Below are positions 45,340-53,570 of a stretch of 64,000 bases of DNA, in pieces. The translations under genes and the position numbers were made by a program. The stretch covers positions 22,247 through 86,246 of the forward strand of contig NZ_CAXPMC010000017.1 in NCBI RefSeq assembly GCF_964218355.1. The letters are read 5' to 3'. The notes below the pieces were generated by a model. It did no database searches and was not told where the DNA came from. It saw only the letters and a program-made list of their open reading frames with translations. Every line of letters starts with the position of its first letter. The first letter of the stretch is position 1. The DNA is from Ferrovibrio sp964218355. Its GTDB lineage: Bacteria; Pseudomonadota; Alphaproteobacteria; Ferrovibrionales; Ferrovibrionaceae.

Positions 45340-46089
45340 TCAGTCGCCGGCGATCTCCTCGAGGGCATCGCGGTCCAGCACCACCACGTCATGGCGGTCG
45401 GCTAGCGCAATCAGCCTGCGGCGGCGGAACTGGGTGAAGGTGCGACTGACGGTTTCCACGGTCAGCCCGAGATGATCGGCGATGTCGCCGCGGCTCATCG
45501 GCAGGCTGAACCGGACGCCATCCGCGGCGGCCGCGACCTGGCGGCGGCCGGCCATGTCGAGCAGGAAGCTGGCCATCCGCTCGGCGGCGGTCTTGCGGCC
45601 GAGCAGCATCAGCATGCGGTTGCTGGCGGAAAGCTGGCGGCAGATCAGGCGCAGGATCTGCTGCCCGGCACCGGCATCGCCGGCAAGCAGGGCATCGAAT
45701 TTCCGCCGCGGATAGCGCACCACCGTGCAGTCGGTGATCGCCTCGACCGTGCTGGCACAGTCGCCCTGCTCGTCGAAGCCGACAAAATCGCCGGCGGCGG
45801 GAAAGCGGATGACATGGCGGCGGCCATCGGGCAGCAGCTGCTGGGCCCGCATCTGGCCATCGACCACGCGATACACATACTCTGCCGCCGCACCGGCCTC
45901 CTGCAGCACGCCGTTGCGGCGGATCACCATGGTCTGGCCGATCCGGCCGAGCGCATCGGTCATGCCGGGCAGCGGCACCACGGCGCCGGCCTGCAGGCCG
46001 ATCGCCGAAGGCGGCAGCGGGCGGGCGGAGACACGGCCCGGCAGGCGGGCCTGCGCGGGGGTCTGCATCATTGCCTGGGCTGCGGCCAT
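45340..46089 (-). CDS. Crp/Fnr-family regulator, FixK-like
   Basis: The 249-residue protein has a cNMP-binding-like domain (VVDGQMRAQQLLPDGRRHVIRFPAAGDFVGF) and a C-terminal HTH whose recognition helix reads TVETVSRTFTQF, the Glu-x-x-Ser-Arg pattern of FNR/FixK proteins that bind TTGAT-N4-ATCAA sites. It lacks the N-terminal cysteine cluster of FNR, so it is more like FixK and depends on upstream control for oxygen response. AGGAGAG precedes the ATG. Position next to fixLJ supports a FixL-FixJ-FixK cascade. Confidence 0.85.
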   Translation of the reverse strand: MAAAQAMMQTPAQARLPGRVSARPLPPSAIGLQAGAVVPLPGMTDALGRIGQTMVIRRNGVLQEAGAAAEYVYRVVDGQMRAQQLLPDGRRHVIRFPAAGDFVGFDEQGDCASTVEAITDCTVVRYPRRKFDALLAGDAGAGQQILRLICRQLSASNRMLMLLGRKTAAERMASFLLDMAGRRQVAAAADGVRFSLPMSRGDIADHLGLTVETVSRTFTQFRRRRLIALADRHDVVVLDRDALEEIAGD

Positions 46090-46166
46090 GTCTCTCTCCT
46101 TCGGCTGATCGCACGGTCGATGGAGAGAGGATGCCCGCAAACCGGCAGGCCGGACATTTCGGTCTT

Positions 46167-46189
46167 CTACCTAAGGGATATTACGTAGG
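46167..46189 (-). promoter_or_regulatory. Candidate FixJ-type site upstream of the FixK-like gene
   Basis: Read on the minus strand, CCTACGTAATATCCC followed by TTAGGTAG lies about 80-100 bases before the start. It is an imperfect inverted repeat (CTACGTA versus CTACCTA on the other strand) and shares CCCTTA with the element before the receiver gene. Confidence 0.4.
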
Positions 46190-46201
46190 CGGCAGCACCG
46201 G

Positions 46202-47269
46202 TCAGCACAGCCGCCGCCCGGTGCCGGCATCGAACAGGTGCAGGCTGCCCGGCTGCACGCGCAGCGGAATCGCCTCGCCTTCGCTGATCCGCGTCTCGCC
46301 GCCCAGCCGCGCGGTCAGCCGCAGGTCGCCGGCCAGTCCGTGCACGATGGTTTCCGCCCCCTGGGCCTCGACGAGGTCGGCCACCAGGCGGATCTCGGCT
46401 TCCGATTCCGCGCAGGGCAGCAGATGCTCGGGCCGGATGCCGACCTGCGCCCGTTCCGGCAACGCGCCGGCATGGGGCAGCATGATCGGCGCGGCACCGT
46501 CGCCGGCCAGAAGCAGTCCGCCGTCATTGCCGCGGCGGCCCGCCAGCAGGTTGATCGGCGGCGAGCCGATGAAGGCCGCGACGAAGGCGGTGGCCGGCCG
46601 GGTATAGATGTCGAGCGGTGCGCCCTCCTGCTCGACCACGCCGTTATTCATCACCACCAGCCGGTCGCCCAGGGTCATCGCCTCGACCTGGTCGTGGGTC
46701 ACATAGATGCTGGTGGCGCCGAGCTGGCGATGCAGGCGCTTGATCTCCGAACGCATGACGACGCGCAGCTTGGCATCGAGATTGCTGAGCGGTTCGTCGA
46801 ACAGGAAGACCCGCGGATCTCGCACCACGGCACGGCCCATGGCAACACGCTGGCGCTGGCCGCCCGACAGCTGGCGCGGCCGGCGATCGAGCAGGTCGGC
46901 AATCTGCAGGGCTTCGGCGGCGCGACGCACCCGTTCGGCGATCTCGGCCTTCGGCCGGCCGCGCACCGACAGGCCGAAGCCGATATTCTCGGCAACGGTG
47001 AGATGCGGATACAGCGCGTAATTCTGGAACACCATGGCGACGTCGCGGTCGCCGGGTTCGAGATGGCCGACCGGCTGTCCGCCGATCAGGATCTCGCCGG
47101 CATCCGCCGTCTCCAGTCCCGCCACCAGCCGCAGCAGGGTCGACTTGCCGCAGCCCGACGGCCCGACCACGACGACGAAGCTGCCATCAGCGATCGTGAT
47201 GTCGATTCCCTCCAGCACCCGGGTCTCGCCGAACCCCTTGCGGATATTGCGCAGTCTGACCTCCGCCAC
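46202..47269 (-). CDS. ugpC: sn-Glycerol-3-phosphate ABC transporter ATP-binding protein UgpC
   Basis: The 355-residue ATPase has Walker A GPSGCGKSTLL, signature LSGGQRQRVAMGRA, Walker B VFLFDEPLSNLDAKLR and a C-terminal TOBE/OB regulatory domain (VGIRPEHLLPC). This is the MalK/UgpC subfamily. The start is the GTG at 47269 (MAEVRLRNIRKGFGE, the family start) with GGGAGTG upstream. It is transcribed divergently from ugpAEB, an unusual split for this transporter, with Pho-box-like repeats for both directions between them. Confidence 0.88.
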   Translation of the reverse strand: MAEVRLRNIRKGFGETRVLEGIDITIADGSFVVVVGPSGCGKSTLLRLVAGLETADAGEILIGGQPVGHLEPGDRDVAMVFQNYALYPHLTVAENIGFGLSVRGRPKAEIAERVRRAAEALQIADLLDRRPRQLSGGQRQRVAMGRAVVRDPRVFLFDEPLSNLDAKLRVVMRSEIKRLHRQLGATSIYVTHDQVEAMTLGDRLVVMNNGVVEQEGAPLDIYTRPATAFVAAFIGSPPINLLAGRRGNDGGLLLAGDGAAPIMLPHAGALPERAQVGIRPEHLLPCAESEAEIRLVADLVEAQGAETIVHGLAGDLRLTARLGGETRISEGEAIPLRVQPGSLHLFDAGTGRRLC

Positions 47270-47319
47270 GATGAACACTCCCGGCCGGTATGAGGAAAAG
47301 GCCTGCATAACCGAGAGTG

Positions 47320-47337
47320 ATGACAATCGGGTGACAC
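47320..47337 (-). promoter_or_regulatory. Pho-box-like repeat facing ugpC
   Basis: On the minus strand GTGTCAC, spacer CCGA, TTGTCAT: two 7-base half-sites at 11-bp period resembling the PhoB consensus CTGTCAT (5 and 6 of 7). It lies about 50-70 bases before the ugpC start. Confidence 0.55.
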
Positions 47338-47377
47338 TTCCGCGATGGCGCTGCCCGTTCTGCAGGCAGCCTGCAAA

Positions 47378-47417
47378 GTGTCACGGGATTGTCGCTGCAC
47401 ATACATTGTTGTGTCAT
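47378..47417 (+). promoter_or_regulatory. Array of four Pho-box-like half-sites before ugpA
   Basis: GTGTCAC (47378), TTGTCGC (47389), CATACAT (47400) and GTGTCAT (47411) repeat at exactly 11-bp intervals with 4-base spacers, as PhoB sites do. The third is weak. The array ends 39 bases before the ugpA ATG. Confidence 0.6.
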
Positions 47418-47456
47418 TGCCGGGCGCCATCCTCGCCCGCCAAACGAGGCGGGGAC

Positions 47457-48383
47457 ATGGCGGAACTGACGGCAGCCATTCGTATCGGCGTTGCGGAACC
47501 GCGACGCCTGTCACAGCGCAGCAGGCTGCTGCGCCGCGCGCTGCTGCTGCTGGCGCCGTCGCTGGTTTTCCTGGCGCTGTTCACCTACTGGCCGGTGCTG
47601 CAGGTGGCCTGGCAGTCGCTGCGGGTCGAGACCTTCGGCGGCACGGCGCATTGGGGCCTGGACAATTTCCGCCGGCTGTTTGCCGATCCGCATTTCGCCG
47701 CGGCCACCGTCAACAACCTCGTCTATGCGGTCGGCACCCTGGTGCCCAGCATCGCGCTGGCGCTGCTGTTCGCCGTCGGCCTGCGCGACTCGACGCGGCT
47801 GAACAGCCTGCTGCGCACCCTGTTCGTGATGCCGATGCTGATCCCGCTGGTGGCCGCCGCCGCGCTGTTCAGCTTCATCTTCCTGCCGCGCTACGGCCTG
47901 ATCGGCCACCAGCTCGGCTGGCTCGGCCTCGAAGCCGTCAACTGGCTGGGCAACCCGGACCTGGCGCTGGCCGCCATCATCGTGCTGACCATCTGGAAAA
48001 ATGCCGGCTATTACATGCTGTTCTTCCTGGCCGGCCTGCAGGGCATCCCCGACGACCTCTACGAGGCCGCGCGGATCGAGAAGGCCTCGGCCTGGCAGCG
48101 GTTCCGCCGCATCACCCTGCCGCTGCTGATGCCGACCACCACCTTCGTCGCCGTGATCGCGCTGCTGCAGGTGCTGACCAATGTCGACCACATCATCCTG
48201 CTGACCCAGGGCGGCCCCAGCGATTCGACCAACGTGATCCTGCATTACATCTACCAGCAGGCGCACGAGAATTACGATGCCGGCCTGGCCGCCGCCGCCA
48301 CCGTGGTCAGCGTCGCCGCCCTGCTGGCCCTGTCCGTCCTGTCGCTGCGCAGCCTCGAGCGCGGCATCCATTACGAGGGCTGA
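47457..48383 (+). CDS. ugpA: Glycerol-3-phosphate ABC transporter permease UgpA
   Basis: The 308-residue permease has six membrane spans (for example LLLLAPSLVFLALFTYWPVLQV) and the MalF/UgpA-type EAA loop (YEAARIEKASAWQRFRRITLPLL). ATG 47457 follows GAGGCGGGG. It is the first gene of ugpA-ugpE-ugpB-phosphodiesterase. The substrate assignment depends on the operon context and on the Pho-box-like sites. Confidence 0.85.
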   Translation: MAELTAAIRIGVAEPRRLSQRSRLLRRALLLLAPSLVFLALFTYWPVLQVAWQSLRVETFGGTAHWGLDNFRRLFADPHFAAATVNNLVYAVGTLVPSIALALLFAVGLRDSTRLNSLLRTLFVMPMLIPLVAAAALFSFIFLPRYGLIGHQLGWLGLEAVNWLGNPDLALAAIIVLTIWKNAGYYMLFFLAGLQGIPDDLYEAARIEKASAWQRFRRITLPLLMPTTTFVAVIALLQVLTNVDHIILLTQGGPSDSTNVILHYIYQQAHENYDAGLAAAATVVSVAALLALSVLSLRSLERGIHYEG

Positions 48384-48386
48384 GGC

Positions 48387-49220
48387 ATGATCGCGCGCCG
48401 CAGCCAGGTTCCCGCCGCCAGCGTCATCCTGCTGGCCGCCGCAGCCGCGATCTGGTTCATGCCCTTCCTGTGGATGCTGGTGGCCTCGCTGCGGCCCGAT
48501 GCGGCCGGCGGCGCCGACATCGCCTCGCTGTGGCCCTCGCCGCGCTCGGGTTTCGGCAATTTCACGGAAGCCTGGAGCTCGGGCAGCTTCCCGCTCTGGT
48601 ATCTCAACACGATGCTGCTCTGTGCCGGCGTGCTGGCGGTGCAGCTGGTCACCGTCACCCTGGCCGGCTATGCCTTCGCGCGGCTGGACTTTCCCGGCCG
48701 GCAGGCAATCTTCTATCTGTTCCTGCTGCAGCTGATGCTGGTGCCGCCGGTGCTGATGGTGCCGAACCTCGTCACCCTGGCCTGGCTCGGGCTGTATGAC
48801 ACGCTGGTCGGCGTGATGGCGCCGTATTTCGCCTCCGCCTTCGGCGTGTTCCTGATGCGCCAGACCTTCCGCACCATTCCGCGCGATTTCGAGGAAGCCG
48901 CACTGGTCGACGGCGCCAGCCGCCTGCAGATCCTGTGGCGGGTGCTGGTGCCGCTGGCCCGGCCGGGCCTGGTCGCCTTCTCGATCGTCTCGGTCGCGGC
49001 GCACTGGAACGAGTTCCTGTGGCCCCTGCTGGCCGTCTCGTCGCCGTCCAACCAGGTGCTGACCGTCGGCCTCGCCAGTTTCACCATGGGCGCCGAAAGC
49101 GCCTCGCAATGGGGCCTGATCGCCGCCGGCACCGCCTTGGTGGCGGCGCCGCTGCTGGCCGCCTTCGTGCTCTTCCAGCGCCGCTTCGTCTCGAGCTTCG
49201 TTTTCACTGGCATAAAATAG
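48387..49220 (+). CDS. ugpE: Glycerol-3-phosphate ABC transporter permease UgpE
   Basis: The 277-residue permease has six spans and the EAA loop FEEAALVDGASRLQILWRVLVPLARPGL, typical of the MalG/UgpE subunit. It begins three bases after ugpA stops and ends nine bases before the binding-protein gene. It forms the membrane channel with UgpA. Confidence 0.85.
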   Translation: MIARRSQVPAASVILLAAAAAIWFMPFLWMLVASLRPDAAGGADIASLWPSPRSGFGNFTEAWSSGSFPLWYLNTMLLCAGVLAVQLVTVTLAGYAFARLDFPGRQAIFYLFLLQLMLVPPVLMVPNLVTLAWLGLYDTLVGVMAPYFASAFGVFLMRQTFRTIPRDFEEAALVDGASRLQILWRVLVPLARPGLVAFSIVSVAAHWNEFLWPLLAVSSPSNQVLTVGLASFTMGAESASQWGLIAAGTALVAAPLLAAFVLFQRRFVSSFVFTGIK

Positions 49221-49229
49221 GAGACTGCC

Positions 49230-50564
49230 ATGAATGCCTTCACCCGCGTGATCACGGCCGCAACCGCGGTCGCGGCCCTGTCTGCCGGACTGTCGTCCGC
49301 GCAGGCGGCCACCAGCATCCAGCTGTTCTTCCCCGTGCCGGTGCAGGGCAAGCTGGCCAACGAGATGCAGAATGTCGTCAAGCGCTTCAACGACGCGCAC
49401 AAGGACATCGAGGTCACCCCGGTCTATACCGGCAGCTACGACGATACCAACCTGAAGACCCGCGCAGCCATCAAGGCCGGCAAGCCGCCGGCCGTGGTGA
49501 TCATGAGCGCCAACTTCATCCTCGAATACGTGATCAACGGCGAGGTGCAGCCCTTCGACGATCTGGCCAGGGCCGACGGCCAGACCCCGGCGCAGTTCAT
49601 GGACAATTTCTGGCCGGCCCTGCATGCCAATGCCACCATCGACGGCAAGATCTACGGCGTGCCGTTCCACAATTCGACCCCGCTGCTGTATTACAGCGTC
49701 GACGCCTTCAAGGAAGCCGGCCTCAATCCGGACCAGCCGCCGGCCACCTGGGAAGACTGGATCAAGGCCGCACAGGCCCTGACCAAGCGCGAGGGCAACA
49801 CCGTCAAGCGCTGGGGCTTCATGATGCCGGCCACCTACGATTATCTCGGCTGGATCACCAGCGCGCTGAACATGTCGAATGGCGGCCAGTACTACAACAC
49901 CGTCTATGGCGGCGAGGTCTATTACAACACCCCGACCATGCTGGGCGCGGTCACCCTGCTGCATGACATGGTGCACCGTCACAAGGTGATGCCGGAAGGC
50001 GTCAACGATGCCAACGCCACCACCAACGCCTTCTTTGCCGGCAATCTCGGCATGATGGTGCTGTCGACCGGTTCGCTCAGCTTCGTGCGCGAGAACATGA
50101 AGCATCCCTACAAGGTCGCCTTCCTGCCGCGCAACGTGCGCAATGCCGTGCCGATCGGCGGCGCCTCGCTGATGATGCCCAAGGGCCTCGACGAGGCCCA
50201 GAAGAAGGCGGCCTGGACCCTGGTCAAGTGGCTGACCAGCCCGAAGCAGTCGGGCGAGTGGAGCCGCTTCACCGGCTATTTCGCGCCCAACCGCCATGCC
50301 TATGACCTGCCGGAGATGAAGGACTTCATCGCCAAGAACCCGGACGCCAAGGTGGCGCTGGACCAGCTGGCCTATGCCGGCCCGTGGTTCGCCACCTACA
50401 ACACCGTCGGCGTGCGCAAGGCGCTGGAAGACCAGGTGCAGGCCGTCCTCTCCGGCAAGCAGCAGCCGCAGGCCGCCGTCGAGGCCGCGCAGAAGGCCGC
50501 CGATGCCCTGCTGCGTCCCTATGTCGAGCAGACCGCGCTGAAGCTGGTCGGCAAGACCAACTGA
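49230..50564 (+). CDS. ugpB: Periplasmic glycerol-3-phosphate-binding protein, UgpB type
   Basis: The 444-residue protein has a Sec signal peptide (cleavage near SSAQA-AT) and the extracellular solute-binding family 1 fold of the UgpB branch (QLFFPVPVQGKLANEMQNVVKRFNDAHKDIEVTPVYTGSYDDT, YGVPFHNSTPLLYYSVDAF, AWTLVKWLTSPKQSGEWSRFTGYF). UgpB proteins bind glycerol-3-phosphate and glycerophosphodiesters. A GGAG site precedes the ATG. A 13-bp hairpin follows the stop codon. Confidence 0.85.
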   Translation: MNAFTRVITAATAVAALSAGLSSAQAATSIQLFFPVPVQGKLANEMQNVVKRFNDAHKDIEVTPVYTGSYDDTNLKTRAAIKAGKPPAVVIMSANFILEYVINGEVQPFDDLARADGQTPAQFMDNFWPALHANATIDGKIYGVPFHNSTPLLYYSVDAFKEAGLNPDQPPATWEDWIKAAQALTKREGNTVKRWGFMMPATYDYLGWITSALNMSNGGQYYNTVYGGEVYYNTPTMLGAVTLLHDMVHRHKVMPEGVNDANATTNAFFAGNLGMMVLSTGSLSFVRENMKHPYKVAFLPRNVRNAVPIGGASLMMPKGLDEAQKKAAWTLVKWLTSPKQSGEWSRFTGYFAPNRHAYDLPEMKDFIAKNPDAKVALDQLAYAGPWFATYNTVGVRKALEDQVQAVLSGKQQPQAAVEAAQKAADALLRPYVEQTALKLVGKTN

Positions 50565-50580
50565 GGCAGCCCGCACCATG

Positions 50581-50610
50581 ACGGGGCGGCGGCACCCGCC
50601 GCCGCCCCGT
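50581..50610 (+). promoter_or_regulatory. Intercistronic hairpin after ugpB
   Basis: A 13-bp perfect stem (ACGGGGCGGCGGC 50581-50593, ACCC loop, GCCGCCGCCCCGT 50598-50610) without a T tract, between ugpB and the phosphodiesterase gene. Such stems after binding-protein genes usually stabilise the upstream message and reduce downstream expression. Confidence 0.6.
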
Positions 50611-50668
50611 TCGCATATCACCGCCCCTCGATTCCTCCGCCCCTCAACCCTCCGACAGGATCGCCCCC

Positions 50669-51496
50669 GTGATCATCGCCCAGCTGACCGACCTGCATAT
50701 CCGCCCGACCGGCAAGCCCGCCTATCGCGTGGTCGAGACCAACACTTTGCTGGATCGCGCCCTGCAGAGCCTGGCGGCCATGTGGCCGGCGCCGGATGCG
50801 GTGGTGATGTCGGGCGACCTGACCGATTGCGGTCTGGCGGAGGAATACGACATCCTCGCCCTGCTGATCCGCCGCCATCTCGACATGCCGGTCTATCTGG
50901 TGCCCGGCAACCACGACCGCCGCGAGGTGATGAAGCAGCGGCTGGCGCATCTGCCCGGCATCACCGCCGATCCGGATTTCATCCAGTATGCGGTCGACGA
51001 TTTCCCGGTACGGCTGGTGATGCTGGATTCCGTCGTGCCTGGCAAGGGCCATGGCGAGCTGTGCGCCGCCCGCCTCGATTTCCTCGACCGCACGCTGGCC
51101 GCCGCGCCGGACAAGCCCACCGTGGTCGTGCTGCATCATCCGCCGATCGTCTGCGGCATCCGCCACATGGACGGGATCAACCTGCGCAATGCCGATGCCT
51201 TCGGTGCCGTCATCGCCCGCCATCCCCAGGTCGAGCGGATTCTCTGCGGCCACCACCACCGCCCGATCACGGCCCGCTTCGCCGGCACCATCGTGCAGGT
51301 GGCACCCAGCACGGCGCATCAGGTGGTGTTCGATCTCGGCGCCGAATCGCCCTCGCATTTCACCATGGAGCCGGCATCTTTCCTGGTACACCAGTGGAAT
51401 GCCGGCGCCGGCCTCGTCTCGCATGGCGTCTATGTCGAGAAATACCCGGGCCCCTATCCCTTCGTGCTCGATCCCGACTATCCCGGCGCGCACTGA
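50669..51496 (+). CDS. Metallophosphoesterase, CpdA/GpdQ-type phosphodiesterase
   Basis: The 275-residue protein has the calcineurin-like metal sites in order: AQLTDLHI, MSGDLTDCG, VPGNHDRRE, VVLHHPP and CGHHHRP. This group includes cyclic-nucleotide and glycerophosphodiester phosphodiesterases. Placement after ugpB suggests it releases glycerol-3-phosphate from imported glycerophosphodiesters (GpdQ-like). There is no signal peptide, so it acts in the cytoplasm. Start is a GTG at 50669. Confidence 0.85.
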   Translation: MIIAQLTDLHIRPTGKPAYRVVETNTLLDRALQSLAAMWPAPDAVVMSGDLTDCGLAEEYDILALLIRRHLDMPVYLVPGNHDRREVMKQRLAHLPGITADPDFIQYAVDDFPVRLVMLDSVVPGKGHGELCAARLDFLDRTLAAAPDKPTVVVLHHPPIVCGIRHMDGINLRNADAFGAVIARHPQVERILCGHHHRPITARFAGTIVQVAPSTAHQVVFDLGAESPSHFTMEPASFLVHQWNAGAGLVSHGVYVEKYPGPYPFVLDPDYPGAH

Positions 51497-51514
51497 ACGG
51501 CGGCACGGTCCGGC

Positions 51515-52984
51515 CTAGTCGTTCAGGTCGGCCTTCCAGAAGGGCTTGGCGCGGCTGTAGGCATCCCAGGCCTCGCCGAGATGGGCGAGCTGCATCTCCT
51601 GGCGGCCGATGAACCAGCCGGCCACGGCGGCGGCGGCCGGATCGCCGCCCGGCGGGCCGAGCACGTCGCGCATCAGCGCACCGCCCACGGCGGCATCGTT
51701 GAGAACGCCGAGGCAGTCCTGCAGTTCCGCCAGCGCGGCATGGAAACGGCGCACCGCCCGCCGGCCATGGAGCGGCCGGAAGAATTCCACCGCATAGCGC
51801 AGCTTCTTGCACTGGATGCGCAGGCGGTGCAGGGCTTCGGCCTCCAGCGTGTCGTGATGGCGCCCGAGCTTCTTCACCTTGCGGGCGCGCTTTTCCAGCA
51901 GCCGCGCGGCGAAGCGCCGGGCCGGCATGGCCGCGGCGGCCTGCAGGGCCGCATCGCCGCTGGCAGCGATTTCCGCCGGCAGGCGCAGCAGCATCGCCTC
52001 GAGACCAAGCCGCAGGCGCAGAGCGCGCGACGAGCGCAGGGCCGATTCAAGCGCGGCCTGGGCGGCGGCGCGGCGGTCTTCCAGCACGGTGCGCAGATGC
52101 CGCAATCCCCTGGGATCGGGCAGCCGCGCCGCCAGCGGTGCCAGCGTCTCGGCGAGGAAGACATCGAGATCGCGCTTGCGCCCGAGCGGCTCGTTCAGCC
52201 AGCGCAGCTCGTCGATCAGCGGCGCGACCAGTGCGGCGGGCAGCACCGGCCGGAACAGGTTGAAGGCCGAGCGCAGCCGGCGCAGGGCGACGCGCATCTG
52301 GTGCACGCCCTCGATATCGCGGTCGCGCAGCACCGGCTGCATGTTGCAGTCGAACTGCTGCAGGCAGTGGCGGGCGATGGCCGTGAAGGCATCGATGGCG
52401 GCGGCGCGGTCGCCGAGATCGAAGGGCAGGCTGCCCGAGCGCAGCGGCGGCGGTTCGGCCAGGCCCAGATCCGCCGCCATCAGCACCGGTGCCGCCGCGC
52501 CGGTCCAGTACAGCGGCAGCTCTTCCGCCAGCGCCAGCGCCAGCGCCAGCAACCGTGCCATGCCCTCCGGCGCCGGATCGCCGGGTGCGGCCAGCACCAG
52601 CTCGGCCGCTGCCGCCGTGCGGCCGGCGCCGGTCAGGGTCATCTGCACGGCCTGCAGCTGCAGGCCGCCGGCCAGGGCCAGGCTGGCGATCTCGGCATGG
52701 CCCTCCGCGAGCGGCAGCATGGCGGCGCCCAGCGGCGGCGCGGCCGTCAGTGCCTGTCCGGCCACCGGCAGTGTTTCCTGCCGCTGCATGCCGGCATCGC
52801 GGCGGCCGAGGCAGAGCCAGCCGGCGGCAGCGAAGTCGCGGCCGGGCGTGTCTTCCAGGGTCAGGTCGGGACGGGCGATGGCCGCGCGCCGGGCGCCGGC
52901 AGCCGCCAGCAGAGGATGCCGCCGGATGCGACGCAGGCTGCCCGGGGAACATCCCAGGCGCAGCAGGGCGGGCGGTTCGCTCAT
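51515..52984 (-). CDS. CHAD-domain protein
   Basis: The 489-residue protein has a CHAD domain over about residues 195-480: HQMRVALRRLRSAFNLFRP and ELRWLNEPLGRKRDLDVFL for the first helical half, then HRLRIQCKKLRYAVEFFRPLHGRRAVRRFHAALAELQDCLGVLND for the second. The conserved basic residues bind inorganic polyphosphate. The first 190 residues are a divergent CYTH-like region without the ExExK motif. It lies next to the Ugp operon, so both may be part of phosphate metabolism. Confidence 0.82.
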   Translation of the reverse strand: MSEPPALLRLGCSPGSLRRIRRHPLLAAAGARRAAIARPDLTLEDTPGRDFAAAGWLCLGRRDAGMQRQETLPVAGQALTAAPPLGAAMLPLAEGHAEIASLALAGGLQLQAVQMTLTGAGRTAAAAELVLAAPGDPAPEGMARLLALALALAEELPLYWTGAAAPVLMAADLGLAEPPPLRSGSLPFDLGDRAAAIDAFTAIARHCLQQFDCNMQPVLRDRDIEGVHQMRVALRRLRSAFNLFRPVLPAALVAPLIDELRWLNEPLGRKRDLDVFLAETLAPLAARLPDPRGLRHLRTVLEDRRAAAQAALESALRSSRALRLRLGLEAMLLRLPAEIAASGDAALQAAAAMPARRFAARLLEKRARKVKKLGRHHDTLEAEALHRLRIQCKKLRYAVEFFRPLHGRRAVRRFHAALAELQDCLGVLNDAAVGGALMRDVLGPPGGDPAAAAVAGWFIGRQEMQLAHLGEAWDAYSRAKPFWKADLND

Positions 52985-53088
52985 GGCGGCGCATGCTAGC
53001 GGAGCGCCGGGAAATAAGTCAAATAACCCAGTCTTTTACGATTGTTACAGTTCCAAGACAGATGCGGTCGCGGTGCTGCTGACGACGG

Positions 53089-53547
53089 TCACGGCGCGAT
53101 CAGCGCCGCCATGGCATGCACCGCCGCCGCATAGCCGCGCGGCCCCAGCCCGGCGATCACCGCGGTCGCCGCCTTCGAGACATAGGAATGGTGGTAATAG
53201 GCCTCGCGCCGGTGGATGTTCGAGATATGCAGCTCGATGATCGGTCCCTGGAACATCTTCAGCGCATCGAGGATGGCAATCGACGTGAAGGTGAAGGCGG
53301 CCGGATTGATGATGATGCCGGCGGCGCCGGTATCGGTGGCCTCGTGGATCCAGCCGATGATCTCACTTTCGGCATTCGACTGGTGGAACCGCACCGGCCG
53401 CTCGCCGGCCGCCGCGCGGCACATGGCCTCGACCTCGGCCAGGGTGGTGTGGCCGTAAATCTCCGGCTCGCGCTTGCCCAGCCGGTTGAGGTTGGGGCCG
53501 TTGAGGATGAACAGCGGTTTCTGTGCGGTCGGTCTGGTCCTGGCCAT
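53089..53547 (-). CDS. aroQ: 3-Dehydroquinate dehydratase, type II
   Basis: It interconverts 3-dehydroquinate and 3-dehydroshikimate. The 152-residue protein has the type II signatures: FILNGPNLNRLGKREPEIYG with the catalytic Arg and Tyr, HQSNAESEIIGWIHEA, IIINPAAFTFTSIAILDAL, and LHISNIHRREAYYHHSYVS. As the last gene of the TRAP/dehydrogenase operon it is likely the catabolic copy that feeds imported quinate to dehydroshikimate. dctM lies 23 bases upstream of its start codon. Confidence 0.93.
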   Translation of the reverse strand: MARTRPTAQKPLFILNGPNLNRLGKREPEIYGHTTLAEVEAMCRAAAGERPVRFHQSNAESEIIGWIHEATDTGAAGIIINPAAFTFTSIAILDALKMFQGPIIELHISNIHRREAYYHHSYVSKAATAVIAGLGPRGYAAAVHAMAALIAP

Positions 53548-53570
53548 GCTGGGTCCTGCCTGAAGCGGCC

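Noticed and set aside
47511..50621. A 1036-codon open frame on the minus strand across ugpA, ugpE and ugpB
   Set aside because: It crosses three real genes and their gaps in antisense; composition is repetitive Gln/Gly/Arg/His with no domain. It is a GC shadow.
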